From UBA1794 sp031552405 (lineage in GTDB: Bacteria; Bacteroidota; Bacteroidia; Bacteroidales; Bacteroidaceae): DNA of 64,000 bases. The notes under the pieces are model-generated. The model was given only the letters and a program-made list of their open reading frames with translations. It did no database searches and had not been told where the DNA came from. The stretch lies in the NCBI GenBank assembly GCA_031552405.1, contig JAVBMN010000020.1:43257-107256 (forward strand). The letters are read 5' to 3'. Position numbers and translations under genes: made by a program. Below, piece by piece: positions 51,340-61,375 of the stretch; within the stretch, counting starts at the first letter, position 1; every line of letters begins with the position of its first letter.

Positions 51340-53664
51340 ATGCCGATTATCTCACGAATATTCTTCTTCATTAGCATGCTCTTCCTAGGAGTTCAAGGAG
51401 TGCATGCCCAACAGAGTCCGAAGCGAATGGAATTTCGCGGAACTGTTACGGAGCGCCACACAGGCGAAACACTGGCCGGAGCGGCAGTGTATGTAAAAGA
51501 AACCAAACAAGGTGTCGTTACCGACAAAGAAGGGCATTTCCTACTGCCACTTCCCAAAGGAATCTACCAACTACAAATCAGCCTTACCGGCTACAATCCT
51601 CAGGAAATCAGACTGAACACAGACAGCGTACAGTCGCTCGACGTACGACTTGATTCCCGCACAAAGGAACTGGATGAAGTCATCGTATCCGGTCGGAAGA
51701 AGGATGACAATATAACCAGCACAGAGATGGGTGTAGAACGACTGAACATCGTACAGATACGCCGCCAGCCCGCACTGATGGGTGAGGTGGACGTGCTGAA
51801 ATCCATCCAGCTGCTGCCCGGTGTGCAAGCCGTGAGCGAAGGAGGATCAGGGTTCAGTGTACGCGGCGGATCGCCTGACCAGAATCTGGTGTTGCTGGAC
51901 AATACCACGGTGTACAACCCCTCCCATCTGTTCGGGTTCTTCTCTACATTCAACAATGACATAGTTAGCGGACTGGAACTGTACAAAGGCGACTTCCCCC
52001 TCAAATACGGTGGACGCCTGTCCTCACTGCTCAATGTAGAAACAAAGTCGGACAAGCCCGCACGTTTCCAGGGAACGGGAGGTATCGGCCTTGTATCCAG
52101 CCGCCTGATGCTGGAAGGTCCTCTAGGCGAACGCACCTCCTGGATCGTGGGCGGACGGCGCAGTTATGCCGACCTCTTTCTGAAACTATCCAGCAACGAA
52201 GCCCTGAACAGCTCGGCCATCTACTTCTATGACATGAATGCCAAGGTGACACACCGCTTCTCCGGCAAAGACAAACTGGAGTTGAACGGATACTATGGAA
52301 AGGATATGTTTTCGGCCGACATGGGCGGATTCAACTATGGAAATGCTGCTGCCTCGCTAACCTGGAACCATATATTCAATGAGCGTTTTCTGGTAAGAAC
52401 AAGCCTCAACCTGAGCGATTATCAATACGGACTGAGCTCCAATGTGGGAGATACGAAGATGGACTGGACAGCCGGGATCTTCGACCTGGGAATGAAGATC
52501 GACTTCAGCCAGCACCTAAACCCCTGGCTCAACCTTAGTTACGGTGTATCCGGTACCTACCATCACTTCAACCCCGGAAAGGTAACGATGACCGACCAGG
52601 AAGACTACGATGTAGAAGGAAACAACGGATTGGAATATGGCGTATATCTATCCAATGAGCACGAAGTGGGATCGCGCCTGAGCCTGCGCTACGGAGTGCG
52701 ATGGTCCATCTTCCAGAGCATGGGAGCAGCTACCGTCTACGGCTATGATAAAGACTATGAAGTAAGCGACTCCACCTATTACGGCAAAGGAAAGATCTAC
52801 AATACCTACATGAACCTAGAACCCCGCCTCACCGCCACATTCCGGCTGAACGAGGTTTCTTCCCTTAAAGGAAGCTATGCGCACAACGTGCAATACATAC
52901 AGTTGGCACAAAACTCCGCGGCAGGCTCACCCATTAACGTATGGTTCTCGGCCAGCCCCAATGTAAAACCGCAAACAGTGGATATGTTCTCCGTAGGATA
53001 CTTCCGCAACTTTAAGAATAACATGTATGAAACCTCCGTGGAGGCGTACTACAAAAAGCTGGATAACGTGATCGACTTTGCCGAGCACGCCTCCCTGCTC
53101 CTGAACCAACGCATGGAAGGCGAAGTGCGCACCGGCACGGGCCGTTCCTACGGTATTGAGTTCATGGCAAAGAAGAACAGCGGACGCCTCACCGGGTTCC
53201 TCAACTACACCCTCTCCCGCTCAGAGCGTACCATCCCCGAGGTAAACAACGGAGAAACCTACTTGGCCCCGTTCGATAAGACACACAGCGTAAACATCTC
53301 CGCCAACTACGAGATCTCCCCCAAATGGAACGTCTCCGCCACTTGGGTGTACGCCACAGGAAACCCCACCACCTACCCCACCGGACGCTTTGAAATCAAT
53401 GGCGAATACTTCCCCATCTACTCCGGACGCAACGAATACCGCAAGCCCGATTATCACCGCATGGACCTCTCGCTGAACTACATCCCCAAGCCCGATTCCA
53501 AGAAACGCTGGAAGGGAGAATGGAACTTCTCCGTATATAACGCCTACGGCCGGAAGAATGCCTGGCTGATCAGCTACAATCAGGTGGATTATCCCATGCC
53601 TACGGCAGAGATGTATTACCTCTTCGGCATAGTGCCCTCTATTACGTACAACTTCAAATTCTGA
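51340..53664 (+). CDS. TonB-dependent outer-membrane receptor
   Basis: 774 residues. Signal peptide 1-24; carboxypeptidase-like regulatory domain about 30-115 (FRGTVTERHTGETLAGAAVYV); plug domain about 130-240 (MGEVDVLKSIQLLPGVQ, FSVRGGSPDQNLVLLD); beta-barrel to the C-terminal Phe (SITYNFKF). It lacks the SusC-type length (about 1000 residues) and is paired with a DUF4249 lipoprotein four bases downstream instead of SusD. Such pairs are widespread in Bacteroidetes with unknown ligand. Upstream 51171-51339 holds no recognisable gene. Confidence 0.92.
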   Translation: MPIISRIFFFISMLFLGVQGVHAQQSPKRMEFRGTVTERHTGETLAGAAVYVKETKQGVVTDKEGHFLLPLPKGIYQLQISLTGYNPQEIRLNTDSVQSLDVRLDSRTKELDEVIVSGRKKDDNITSTEMGVERLNIVQIRRQPALMGEVDVLKSIQLLPGVQAVSEGGSGFSVRGGSPDQNLVLLDNTTVYNPSHLFGFFSTFNNDIVSGLELYKGDFPLKYGGRLSSLLNVETKSDKPARFQGTGGIGLVSSRLMLEGPLGERTSWIVGGRRSYADLFLKLSSNEALNSSAIYFYDMNAKVTHRFSGKDKLELNGYYGKDMFSADMGGFNYGNAAASLTWNHIFNERFLVRTSLNLSDYQYGLSSNVGDTKMDWTAGIFDLGMKIDFSQHLNPWLNLSYGVSGTYHHFNPGKVTMTDQEDYDVEGNNGLEYGVYLSNEHEVGSRLSLRYGVRWSIFQSMGAATVYGYDKDYEVSDSTYYGKGKIYNTYMNLEPRLTATFRLNEVSSLKGSYAHNVQYIQLAQNSAAGSPINVWFSASPNVKPQTVDMFSVGYFRNFKNNMYETSVEAYYKKLDNVIDFAEHASLLLNQRMEGEVRTGTGRSYGIEFMAKKNSGRLTGFLNYTLSRSERTIPEVNNGETYLAPFDKTHSVNISANYEISPKWNVSATWVYATGNPTTYPTGRFEINGEYFPIYSGRNEYRKPDYHRMDLSLNYIPKPDSKKRWKGEWNFSVYNAYGRKNAWLISYNQVDYPMPTAEMYYLFGIVPSITYNFKF

Positions 53665-53668
53665 TGCC

Positions 53669-54565
53669 ATGTTTATGCGAATCTCCCACATAATCCTTAC
53701 CCTTTTGCTTGCCATCCTGCTACTGCCGGCCTGCAAGGAAGTCATTGAATTAGATACGGACAACTCCGCTCCTGTAATTGTCATCTACGGATGCCTTACG
53801 GACGAGCCGGGACACCAAACCATACAAGTATCCTCCTCGGCTCCCTATTTCGACCAGGAGCCTAACCAAGGCATCTCCGGTGCCACGGTAAGCATCCTCT
53901 CTTCAGAGGGTGAAACCATCCTCTTTCAGGAGAACGATACCGTACCAGGACTGTACGAAACCATCGACCTCATAGCCGGTGTTCCGGGAGTGAGCTATTC
54001 ATTGAGCGTAGAGGTAGACTTCAACCAGGATGGTATCCCCGAAACCTACACCGCCTCTACCCTCATGCAGACTCCTGTTGAAATAGATTCCATCCGTATC
54101 GGACATACCGTAAACAAAGGATACGAGGGATACCAGATGTACATGTACGCGCAGGAACCGCCTACTACCGACTTCTACCTTGCAAAATATGAGGTGAACG
54201 ACTCCCTCGTCACTGCCAAAATCAGCATGTACGAAGTCATGAAGGATGATCTTATCAACGGTCAATACCTGAATGGCATGTCGCTCATGATGTTCCAGGA
54301 TGCCGCATACGAGGAAAAAGAAGGCAATGACTACGAGGAAGAAATGATCTACCTGCGCGAAGGCGACAAGGTAACCCTCCTCTTCAGCCGCATCGAGAAA
54401 GGCTATTTCAACTTCGTCCGCCAAAGCAAGAAAGAGATGCACGGTGAGAACCCATTCTTCGGAGGCCCCTCCTCCAACATTGCTACCAATATAAGCGGTG
54501 GAGGTGTAGGATACTTCACCGCCTTCTGCGTAACCCGCATGACAACAGTGGTGGATACAAAGTAA
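53669..54565 (+). CDS. DUF4249 outer-membrane lipoprotein
   Basis: 298 residues with a lipoprotein signal peptide (lipobox LPAC, near residue 20). It is predicted all-beta, with an Ig-like opening (VIELDTDNSAPVIVIYGCLTDEPGHQTIQV) typical of DUF4249. It starts four bases after the TonB receptor, so the two are translationally close and probably form one surface complex. Ligand unknown. Confidence 0.8.
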   Translation: MFMRISHIILTLLLAILLLPACKEVIELDTDNSAPVIVIYGCLTDEPGHQTIQVSSSAPYFDQEPNQGISGATVSILSSEGETILFQENDTVPGLYETIDLIAGVPGVSYSLSVEVDFNQDGIPETYTASTLMQTPVEIDSIRIGHTVNKGYEGYQMYMYAQEPPTTDFYLAKYEVNDSLVTAKISMYEVMKDDLINGQYLNGMSLMMFQDAAYEEKEGNDYEEEMIYLREGDKVTLLFSRIEKGYFNFVRQSKKEMHGENPFFGGPSSNIATNISGGGVGYFTAFCVTRMTTVVDTK

Positions 54566-54584
54566 GGCTAGCCTGTCTGCGCTT

Positions 54585-54816
54585 TTAAGATTCTTGTAAC
54601 AACGAAGTAACCTCTGCCTGCAATCTGGGTAAATGATTTATCACAATACTCCAAAGAATATCTACAGAGAGGCTATCGTATCCATGAATAATGTAATTGC
54701 GAGCATCCACAATCCGCCTAAAGCATAAATCGGATGCAAAGACATCATACAATTTAGGTTTACCTTCAAAAGGCTCTTATCAAAAACAACACCCTAATGA
54801 ATAATCCGTTTCACTC
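54585..54816 (-). pseudogene. C-terminal remnant of a HepT/DUF86-type toxin nuclease
   Basis: On the minus strand an open stretch of about 75 codons ends at a TAA (54585-54587) and begins right after an in-frame TGA near 54817, with no suitable start codon. It encodes RRIVDARNYIIHGYD, then ILWSIVINHLPRL, then SLLQES. R-x4-6-H (RNYIIHGY) is the HepT RNase motif, followed by the usual IW..I...LP.L helix. The N-terminal half and the MNT antitoxin partner are missing. It lies directly downstream of mfd. Confidence 0.7.
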
Positions 54817-54839
54817 AGGATTTGTGGAAAGTTTCGGAC

Positions 54840-57800
54840 TTACCCGTTCATTCCCTGTATTTCCTGCAGGATTGTCAGGGCGGTTTCTACGCTTTGCACG
54901 TCCTTGATGTTCATGCTGCGCTTGTGGCCGGCTTCTTTCAGAGTGCAGCGGCGGGTATAGTGCTGCAGGTAAGCGATTATTTTCCCGAAGGCATCGCTCT
55001 GGTAATAAGGTGAGTCGGGATTGCTGACGAAGTACAGGAACATGCGGTCGCTCCTAAGCAGAATCTTCTCGATACCCAGGCGGCGGGCGAAACGACGCAG
55101 GGGAACGATGCGCATCAGTTCCTCGCCTTCACGGGGGATGGTGCCGAAGCGGTCTTCCAGGCGGGCACGGAACTGGGTTACTTCCTCGTCGGTTTTCAGG
55201 TTATCCAGCTCGCGATAGATGAGCATGCGCTCGCTGCTGCTGGGGATGTAGGTTTCGGTGAAGAAGAGTTCCAGGTCGCTTTCTACGTTACAGTCCTCTA
55301 CGAAGCCCTCGCCGGAGATGGTACCATCGGTGGTACGCTGCTCTTCGGCGTAGAGGTCGGCAAACTCATCTATCTTGAGTTCCTGCACGGCTTCGGCCAG
55401 AATCTTCTGATAGGTTTCATATCCCACATCGGCAATAAAGCCGCTTTGCTCGGAGCCTAGCAGGTTTCCGGCGCCACGGATGTCCAAGTCTTGCATGGCA
55501 ATGTGGATACCGCTGCCCAGGTCGCTGAAACTCTCAATGGCCTGCAGGCGGCGTTTGGCCTCCGGGGTAAGAAGTTCGGCAGGCCTTGTCAGCAGGTAAC
55601 AGAAGGCCTTGCGGTTGCTACGGCCCACGCGGCCGCGAAGCTGGTGCAGGTCGCTCAACCCGAAATTGTGGGCATTATTAATAATGATGGTATTTACATT
55701 GGGGATGTCGATGCCGCTCTCTATGATAGAAGTGGCGATGAGCACGTCATAATCATGATTGATAAAATCGAGGATGATCTTCTCCAGTTTCTCCGGTTCC
55801 ATCTGTCCATGACCCACACATACGCGGGCATCCGGCACGAGGCGGCGCACAGCAGTGGCCAGTTCGTCAATGGAACGAATGCGGTTATTGACCAGGAATA
55901 CCTGACCGTTGCGGCTCATTTCGAAGTTGATGGCTTCGGCAATCAGTTCTTCGTTGAAGGTATGTACCTCGGTCTGAATGGGGTAACGATTGGGCGGAGG
56001 GGTGGTAATCACTGAGAGGTCGCGAGCACCCATCAATGAGAACTGCAAGGTACGCGGGATGGGTGTAGCGCTTAGGGTGAGGGTATCTACGTTTACTTTG
56101 AGCTGACGGAGTTTCTCCTTGACGGATACACCAAACTTCTGTTCTTCATCCACTACCAGTAGTCCCAGATCCTTGAACTTAACGCCTTTTCCGATGAGGC
56201 GGTGAGTCCCAATAAGGATATCGATCTTCCCTTCTTCCAGGGCTTTGAGTATCTCGGAAGTTTGCTTGGTGGTACGCGCCCTGCTCAGGTAATCCACGCG
56301 GCAGGGAAACTCCTTGAGGCGCGAGCTGAACGTCTTAAAATGCTGAAGTGCCAGCACGGTGGTAGGCACCAGCACGGCTACCTGCTTATTATCAGCCACC
56401 GCTTTAAAGGCAGCGCGGATAGCTATTTCTGTTTTCCCGAAACCCACATCACCACACACCAGGCGGTCCATGGGCATGATGCGCTCCATGTCGTGCTTCA
56501 CGTCCTGGGTGGTTTTCAGCTGATCCGGGGTATCTTCATAGATAAAGGAGGCTTCCAGTTCGCGCTGCAGGAAGCTGTCGGGGGTAAAGGCAAAGCCACG
56601 TTCCTCCTTGCGCTGTGCATACAGTTTGATAAGATCGCGGGCTATGTCCTTGATTTTCTTCTTGGTGCGCTCTTTCATCTTCTCCCACGCACCGGTACCC
56701 AGCTTGTTGATGCGGGGCGGCTCGCCCTCCTTGCCTTTGTATTTGGACACTTTGTGGAGGGAATGGATGGACACGAAAACCACGTCGTCATTCTGATAGA
56801 TCAGCTTGATAACCTCCTGCGTACCGTTTCCGTTGGGGATGCGCATCAGTCCGGCAAAGCGGGCCACACCATGATCCGTATGTACCACATAATCACCTAT
56901 CTGGAACTCTTGCAGTTCCTTCAGGGAGAGCGCCAGTTTTCCGCCACGCGCTTTTTCACTGCGCAGGTTGTACTTGTGGAAGCGGTCAAAGATCTGATGA
57001 TCGGTAAAGAAGCAGCGCTTCAACGTATCGTCCACATATCCTTCATGAATGGTATGCAGCACGGGGGTAAAGGCAATGGCGTCGCCGCGATCGTCAAAGA
57101 TATCCCGCAGGCGCACTGCCTGCTTTTCACTGTCGGTGCAGATATGGAGGGTGTACCCTTGCTTCAGATAGTCCTGAAACGACTGGCTCACCAAATCGAA
57201 ATTCTTATGGTATAAAGGCTGGTGATGGGTATGGAACTCTACTCGTGCCTGAGGCGTGCCCGTGGGGTGGCTGCCGAACTCAATATTGCGCAGGCGCGAG
57301 GCTCTCTCCATAAACTGCACTTCATCAATCAACAAGGCCGGAAGCTCGATTCGCTCATGCAACTCTACCGCGGCCACCTGCTGCGCCTGCAAGGTGAGTG
57401 TTTCCTCTAGGACCGTATGCACTCGCTGGCACAGGTACAAATAATCCTTGGAAGCCAGTACCGTATCCGGTGCCAGAAAATCAAGGAACTGGATCAATGC
57501 ATCCTCTTGCATTCGCAGCTCCGGAATAATGGAGATCTGCTGCAAAGCCTCGCGGGAGAGCTGTGTTTCTACCTCGAACGAGCGAATGCTTTCCACCTCA
57601 TCCCCAAAGAAATCAATACGGTAGGGCCATTCCGAAGCAAACGAGAACACGTCCACAATACTACCGCGCAGGGCATACTGGCCCGGCTCATACACATAAT
57701 CCACCTTTTGGAAGCCGTAACTGCGTAGTACCTCACTCACAAAAGAGAGGTCTACCCGCTCACCTACCGAGAGTTTCAGCGTATGGTCATCCAGTTTTTC

Positions 57801-58211
57801 CGGCGATACCACCTTCTCGCACAACGCCTCCGGGTAGGTTACTATCAACAGGGGGTCCCCCTTCTGACTGCGCAGGGCCGACAAGACTTCCGTACGTAGT
57901 ATCTCATTAGCAGCATCCCGCTGACCGTATTTTATGGCCCGCCGAAAGGAAGAGGGGAAGAACAGCACGCGGTCTACCCCCTGCACCTGCGTAAGGTCGT
58001 GATAAAAATAACCTGCTTCCTCCGCATCATTCAGCACATACAGATAGTTCAACAAGGTGTTACGAAACAGTGCCGAGGCCACCATTGCCGGCGCAGAAGC
58101 ACACAATCCCCCCGCGAAAATTCTTTTCACGGAGGAATCTTTCACCGCCTCACTCAGCGCTTTTAGCGAAGGATGCGAGGCATATAAATCCAACAAGTTA
58201 CTTAATTCCAT
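54840..58211 (-). CDS. mfd: Transcription-repair coupling factor Mfd
   Basis: 1123 residues from the ATG at 58211 (MELSNLLDLY); a longer frame to 58268 has no support. UvrB-like N-terminal modules about 1-300; RNA polymerase-interacting domain about 460-525 (GDYVVHTDHGVARFAGL); SF2 translocase about 590-935 with Walker A GDVGFGKTE, DEEQ box (VVDEEQKFGV), TLTLSATPIPRTL, and QLRGRVGRS; C-terminal TRCF domain about 985-1100. It removes RNA polymerase stalled at lesions and recruits UvrA. The length is normal for Bacteroidetes. It is divergent from the glycosyltransferase gene at 58364. Confidence 0.97.
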   Translation of the reverse strand: MELSNLLDLYASHPSLKALSEAVKDSSVKRIFAGGLCASAPAMVASALFRNTLLNYLYVLNDAEEAGYFYHDLTQVQGVDRVLFFPSSFRRAIKYGQRDAANEILRTEVLSALRSQKGDPLLIVTYPEALCEKVVSPEKLDDHTLKLSVGERVDLSFVSEVLRSYGFQKVDYVYEPGQYALRGSIVDVFSFASEWPYRIDFFGDEVESIRSFEVETQLSREALQQISIIPELRMQEDALIQFLDFLAPDTVLASKDYLYLCQRVHTVLEETLTLQAQQVAAVELHERIELPALLIDEVQFMERASRLRNIEFGSHPTGTPQARVEFHTHHQPLYHKNFDLVSQSFQDYLKQGYTLHICTDSEKQAVRLRDIFDDRGDAIAFTPVLHTIHEGYVDDTLKRCFFTDHQIFDRFHKYNLRSEKARGGKLALSLKELQEFQIGDYVVHTDHGVARFAGLMRIPNGNGTQEVIKLIYQNDDVVFVSIHSLHKVSKYKGKEGEPPRINKLGTGAWEKMKERTKKKIKDIARDLIKLYAQRKEERGFAFTPDSFLQRELEASFIYEDTPDQLKTTQDVKHDMERIMPMDRLVCGDVGFGKTEIAIRAAFKAVADNKQVAVLVPTTVLALQHFKTFSSRLKEFPCRVDYLSRARTTKQTSEILKALEEGKIDILIGTHRLIGKGVKFKDLGLLVVDEEQKFGVSVKEKLRQLKVNVDTLTLSATPIPRTLQFSLMGARDLSVITTPPPNRYPIQTEVHTFNEELIAEAINFEMSRNGQVFLVNNRIRSIDELATAVRRLVPDARVCVGHGQMEPEKLEKIILDFINHDYDVLIATSIIESGIDIPNVNTIIINNAHNFGLSDLHQLRGRVGRSNRKAFCYLLTRPAELLTPEAKRRLQAIESFSDLGSGIHIAMQDLDIRGAGNLLGSEQSGFIADVGYETYQKILAEAVQELKIDEFADLYAEEQRTTDGTISGEGFVEDCNVESDLELFFTETYIPSSSERMLIYRELDNLKTDEEVTQFRARLEDRFGTIPREGEELMRIVPLRRFARRLGIEKILLRSDRMFLYFVSNPDSPYYQSDAFGKIIAYLQHYTRRCTLKEAGHKRSMNIKDVQSVETALTILQEIQGMNG

Positions 58212-58305
58212 ATTCAGGCAGGAAGCAAAGCGGCGATTTCTGTATCTTCGCCTCTGTATTAGCTCCAAATAGTCTGCAAAATTACAAAATTAGATTTAAT
58301 AATTT

Positions 58306-58335
58306 TTGCGCTTCTATGCAAAAACCGTACTTTTG
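58306..58335 (+). promoter_or_regulatory. Promoter of the glycosyltransferase/pyrC operon
   Basis: TTG at 58306-58308 and TACTTTTG at 58328-58335 with 19 bases between; 28 bases before the ATG at 58364. Confidence 0.7.
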
Positions 58336-58363
58336 CCGTTCATTAATAATAAAAGGGTAGCGC

Positions 58364-59131
58364 ATGCAAGGTTCCGACTGTTTAGTAATCATCCCCACCT
58401 ATAATGAGAAAGAGAATATCGCTCAGATTATCCAGGCGGTATTCGCTCTGGAAAAGGCGTTCGATATTCTGATCATTGACGATGGATCGCCCGATGGAAC
58501 GGCTGCTATCGTAAAAGGAATGCAGCCGGAGTATCCGGAGAAACTGCACATCGTGGAGCGTCAGGGAAAGCTAGGGCTGGGCACCGCATACATTGCCGGC
58601 TTCAAATGGGCTTTATCAAGAGGATATGAATATATCTTCGAGATGGATGCCGACTTTTCCCACGATCCGAAAGACCTATTACGCCTGCACGAAGCATGTG
58701 CCCGAGAGGGAGCAGATGTATCTATCGGCTCCCGGTATGTAGTAGGAGTCAACGTGGTTAATTGGCCTATGGGGCGCGTATTAATGTCTTATTTTGCTTC
58801 AAAATACGTACGACTCATCACCGGACTAAACATTCATGACACTACTGCAGGATTTGTATGCTACCGCCGCAAGGTATTGGAAACGATGGATCTGGATGCC
58901 GTACGTTTCAAAGGATACGCTTTCCAGATTGAAATGAAGTATACCGCTGCCGAGCTGGGCTTCAAAATCAAAGAAGTATCCGTCATCTTCACTAACCGAG
59001 TGCTGGGCACTTCGAAGATGAGCAAGGGAATCTTTGGCGAAGCTGTGCTGGGAGTGATCCAACTCAAGATACAAAGCATTCGCCGCAAGACCAAACGTTT
59101 ATACCGAAGCTGCGTAGACGATACAGAATGA
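58364..59131 (+). CDS. Polyprenol monophosphomannose synthase-like GT2 glycosyltransferase
   Basis: 255 residues, a single GT2 catalytic domain. IPTYNEKENI (N-terminal nucleotide-binding strand), DDGSPDGT, and the DxD metal site in EMDADFSHDP are typical of Dpm1-type enzymes, which transfer mannose from GDP to a polyprenyl phosphate on the inner membrane. There is no C-terminal membrane helix, only a basic tail. It overlaps pyrC by four bases (ATGA). The sugar could differ from mannose in Bacteroidetes. Confidence 0.88.
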   Translation: MQGSDCLVIIPTYNEKENIAQIIQAVFALEKAFDILIIDDGSPDGTAAIVKGMQPEYPEKLHIVERQGKLGLGTAYIAGFKWALSRGYEYIFEMDADFSHDPKDLLRLHEACAREGADVSIGSRYVVGVNVVNWPMGRVLMSYFASKYVRLITGLNIHDTTAGFVCYRRKVLETMDLDAVRFKGYAFQIEMKYTAAELGFKIKEVSVIFTNRVLGTSKMSKGIFGEAVLGVIQLKIQSIRRKTKRLYRSCVDDTE

Positions 59132-60462
59132 AAACAATACTAATCCAGGATGCCACCCTCCTCAATGAGGGGAGATGCGAAAAAGGCTCCCTGCTCATAG
59201 CTGGCGAGACCATAGCCGGAATATATACCCCCCACGAATCGCTCCCTGCTGCCGATGAGACTATTCAGGCAGAAGGACTGCTGCTCATGCCGGGAGTGAT
59301 TGATGACCATGTACATTTCCGCGAGCCGGGACTGACTCAAAAAGCCGACATTCACAGCGAGAGCCGCGCCGCAGCGGCCGGAGGGGTTACCTCGTACATG
59401 GATATGCCCAATACCATTCCGCAAACCACCACGCTGGAAGCACTGAACGACAAGTTCTCACGGGCAGCCGAGACAAGCCTTGTCAATTACTCTTTCTACT
59501 TTGGCGCCACCAATGAGAATGCCGGATTGCTGCCCCGTCTGGACAGGACACAGGTATGCGGTGTGAAACTCTTTATGGGGTCGAGCACCGGCAATATGTT
59601 GGTTGACAGGAAGGAAGCATTGCAACGCATCTTTGAAAGTACCGACCTGCTTATTGCCACCCACTGTGAAGACTCGGCGCGTATTGCCGTCAACACCCAA
59701 CGCATCTGCCAGACAGAAGGGGAAGATCCGGATGTGCGCTTCCACCCCATCATACGTGATGCAGAGGCGTGCTATGCCTCTACGGCACTGGCCGTGGAAT
59801 TAGCTGACCAAGCCCGCGCCCGCCTGCATGTGCTCCATTTGACCACTCAGCAGGAACTCTCCCTATTTCAGGCCGGAGACATCGCCGGAAAACGGATCAC
59901 CGCCGAGGCCTGCGTAGCGCATCTGTTGTTTAGCGAGGCTGAGTATGCCACCCTGGGGACCCGCATAAAGTGCAATCCCGCGATTAAGTCGGCCGCCGAT
60001 CGCCAAGCCCTGCGCCAAGCCCTGAAGGCCGGGCTTATTGACGTAGTAGGCACCGACCATGCCCCCCACCTGCTCAGCGAGAAGCAAGGCGGCGCACTGA
60101 AAGCTGTATCGGGCATGCCCATGCTGCAATTCTCTCTGGTAACCATGCTGGAGCTGTGCCGTGAAGGTGTATTCAGCTACGAAGAAGTGGTGAACAAGAT
60201 GTGCCATGCGCCCGCCACATTGTACGGAGTCTGCAAAAGAGGATACCTGCGAAAAGGTTATCAGGCTGATCTGGTCTTGGTAGATCCCAAGGCAGAATGG
60301 ACACTTAACCCGGATACCATCCTGAGCAAATGCGGATGGAGCCCGCTGGAAGGACGCACCTTCTCACACCAGGTAGTACGCACCTTGGTAAACGGACATA
60401 CCGTGTTCCAGGAAGGACGCATTGACGACTCTTTCCGCGGAACCGCATTGCAATTTGAATAA
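59128..60462 (+). CDS. pyrC: Dihydroorotase
   Basis: 444 residues, class I amidohydrolase. Metal-site motifs: DHVHFREPG (HxH), GVKLFMGSSTGN in the position of the metal-bridging Lys, THCEDSARI, HVLHLTT, and GTDHAPH with the catalytic Asp. It catalyses cyclisation of carbamoyl-aspartate in pyrimidine synthesis. ATGA overlap with the glycosyltransferase gene; 8 bases to the next gene. The clear GTDHAPH and REPGL motifs favour dihydroorotase over allantoinase. Confidence 0.92.
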   Translation: MKTILIQDATLLNEGRCEKGSLLIAGETIAGIYTPHESLPAADETIQAEGLLLMPGVIDDHVHFREPGLTQKADIHSESRAAAAGGVTSYMDMPNTIPQTTTLEALNDKFSRAAETSLVNYSFYFGATNENAGLLPRLDRTQVCGVKLFMGSSTGNMLVDRKEALQRIFESTDLLIATHCEDSARIAVNTQRICQTEGEDPDVRFHPIIRDAEACYASTALAVELADQARARLHVLHLTTQQELSLFQAGDIAGKRITAEACVAHLLFSEAEYATLGTRIKCNPAIKSAADRQALRQALKAGLIDVVGTDHAPHLLSEKQGGALKAVSGMPMLQFSLVTMLELCREGVFSYEEVVNKMCHAPATLYGVCKRGYLRKGYQADLVLVDPKAEWTLNPDTILSKCGWSPLEGRTFSHQVVRTLVNGHTVFQEGRIDDSFRGTALQFE

Positions 60463-60470
60463 CCCCCGCC

Positions 60471-61370
60471 ATGCTATACTCCTACTCTATCCATGAGTTG
60501 GTGGAATACATCAACTGGGCCTACTTTTTTCATGCCTGGCAACTGGGCGGAAAGTTTGGCGCCATTGCCGGAATACACGGCTGTGATGCCTGCCGGGCCG
60601 GATGGCTTGCCTCCTTCCCTGAGGCGGAACGCAACAAAGCCGCCGAGGCCATGCAGTTATTTAAAGAGGCCAACCGCATGCTGAACCGGCTGGACGAAGA
60701 ATACCGCATACAAGGAATCACCGAGCTTTTCGATGCAAACAGCCAAGAGGACGATCTACTTATCAGTACCCCAGAGCTGCCAAGTCCTTTGCGCTTCCCA
60801 TTGCTACGCCAACAGACAGCCTCGGATACACAGCACTGCCTGTGCCTGAGCGACTTCATACGCCCCCTATCCCAAGGAACACCAGACCGCATAGGCTTTT
60901 TCGCCACCGCCGCCGATCCCGAGATGGAACAACTCTACCTGGACGACCCCTACCGCCACCTCCTGGTACAAACTTTGTGTGACCGCCTAGCCGAAGCTGC
61001 CGCCGAGAAGATGCATCAGCAAGTACGAAAAGTACAATGGGGATATGCCCCCGAGGAAACACTCACTCCACAGGAATTGTGGAGAGAAGAATTCAGCGGC
61101 ACACGCCCGGCTGTAGGTTACCCGTCGCTTCCGGATCAATCGGTAATCTTTCTTATCGACCACATCCTCCACCTTCCACGTATTGGCATCCACCTCACTG
61201 AAAACGGAGCCATGAGGCCTCACGCCTCCGTATGCGGCATGATGCTGGCACACCCTGCTGCGCAGTATTTTGCAGTAGGCAAGATTGGCGAGGAACAACT
61301 AACTGATTATGCCTCACGCCGTCAACTGCCCGTAGAAGAAATACGCCGCTTCCTGACGGCTAATATTTAA
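60471..61370 (+). CDS. Stand-alone MetH-type activation (SAM-binding) domain protein
   Basis: 299 residues. It matches the C-terminal reactivation domain of B12-dependent methionine synthase. The SAM-binding signature RPAVGYPSLPD, then IGIHLTENGAMRPHASVCG, HPAAQYFAVGKI and DYASRRQLP line up with MetH in order. YRIQGITELFDAN and LSDFIRP mark its start; residues 1-75 have no counterpart that I recognise. A separate activation subunit suggests that methionine synthase in this organism is split or that this protein repairs another B12 enzyme. It lies 8 bases after pyrC. Confidence 0.85.
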   Translation: MLYSYSIHELVEYINWAYFFHAWQLGGKFGAIAGIHGCDACRAGWLASFPEAERNKAAEAMQLFKEANRMLNRLDEEYRIQGITELFDANSQEDDLLISTPELPSPLRFPLLRQQTASDTQHCLCLSDFIRPLSQGTPDRIGFFATAADPEMEQLYLDDPYRHLLVQTLCDRLAEAAAEKMHQQVRKVQWGYAPEETLTPQELWREEFSGTRPAVGYPSLPDQSVIFLIDHILHLPRIGIHLTENGAMRPHASVCGMMLAHPAAQYFAVGKIGEEQLTDYASRRQLPVEEIRRFLTANI

Positions 61371-61375
61371 TATGT

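Noticed and set aside
51340..54565. SusC/SusD pair
   Set aside because: The receptor is too short for SusC and its partner is a DUF4249 beta-rich lipoprotein, not a TPR-type SusD.
56202..57215. 337-codon plus-strand ORF inside mfd
   Set aside because: Antisense shadow of a highly conserved gene; long only because of codon bias in mfd.
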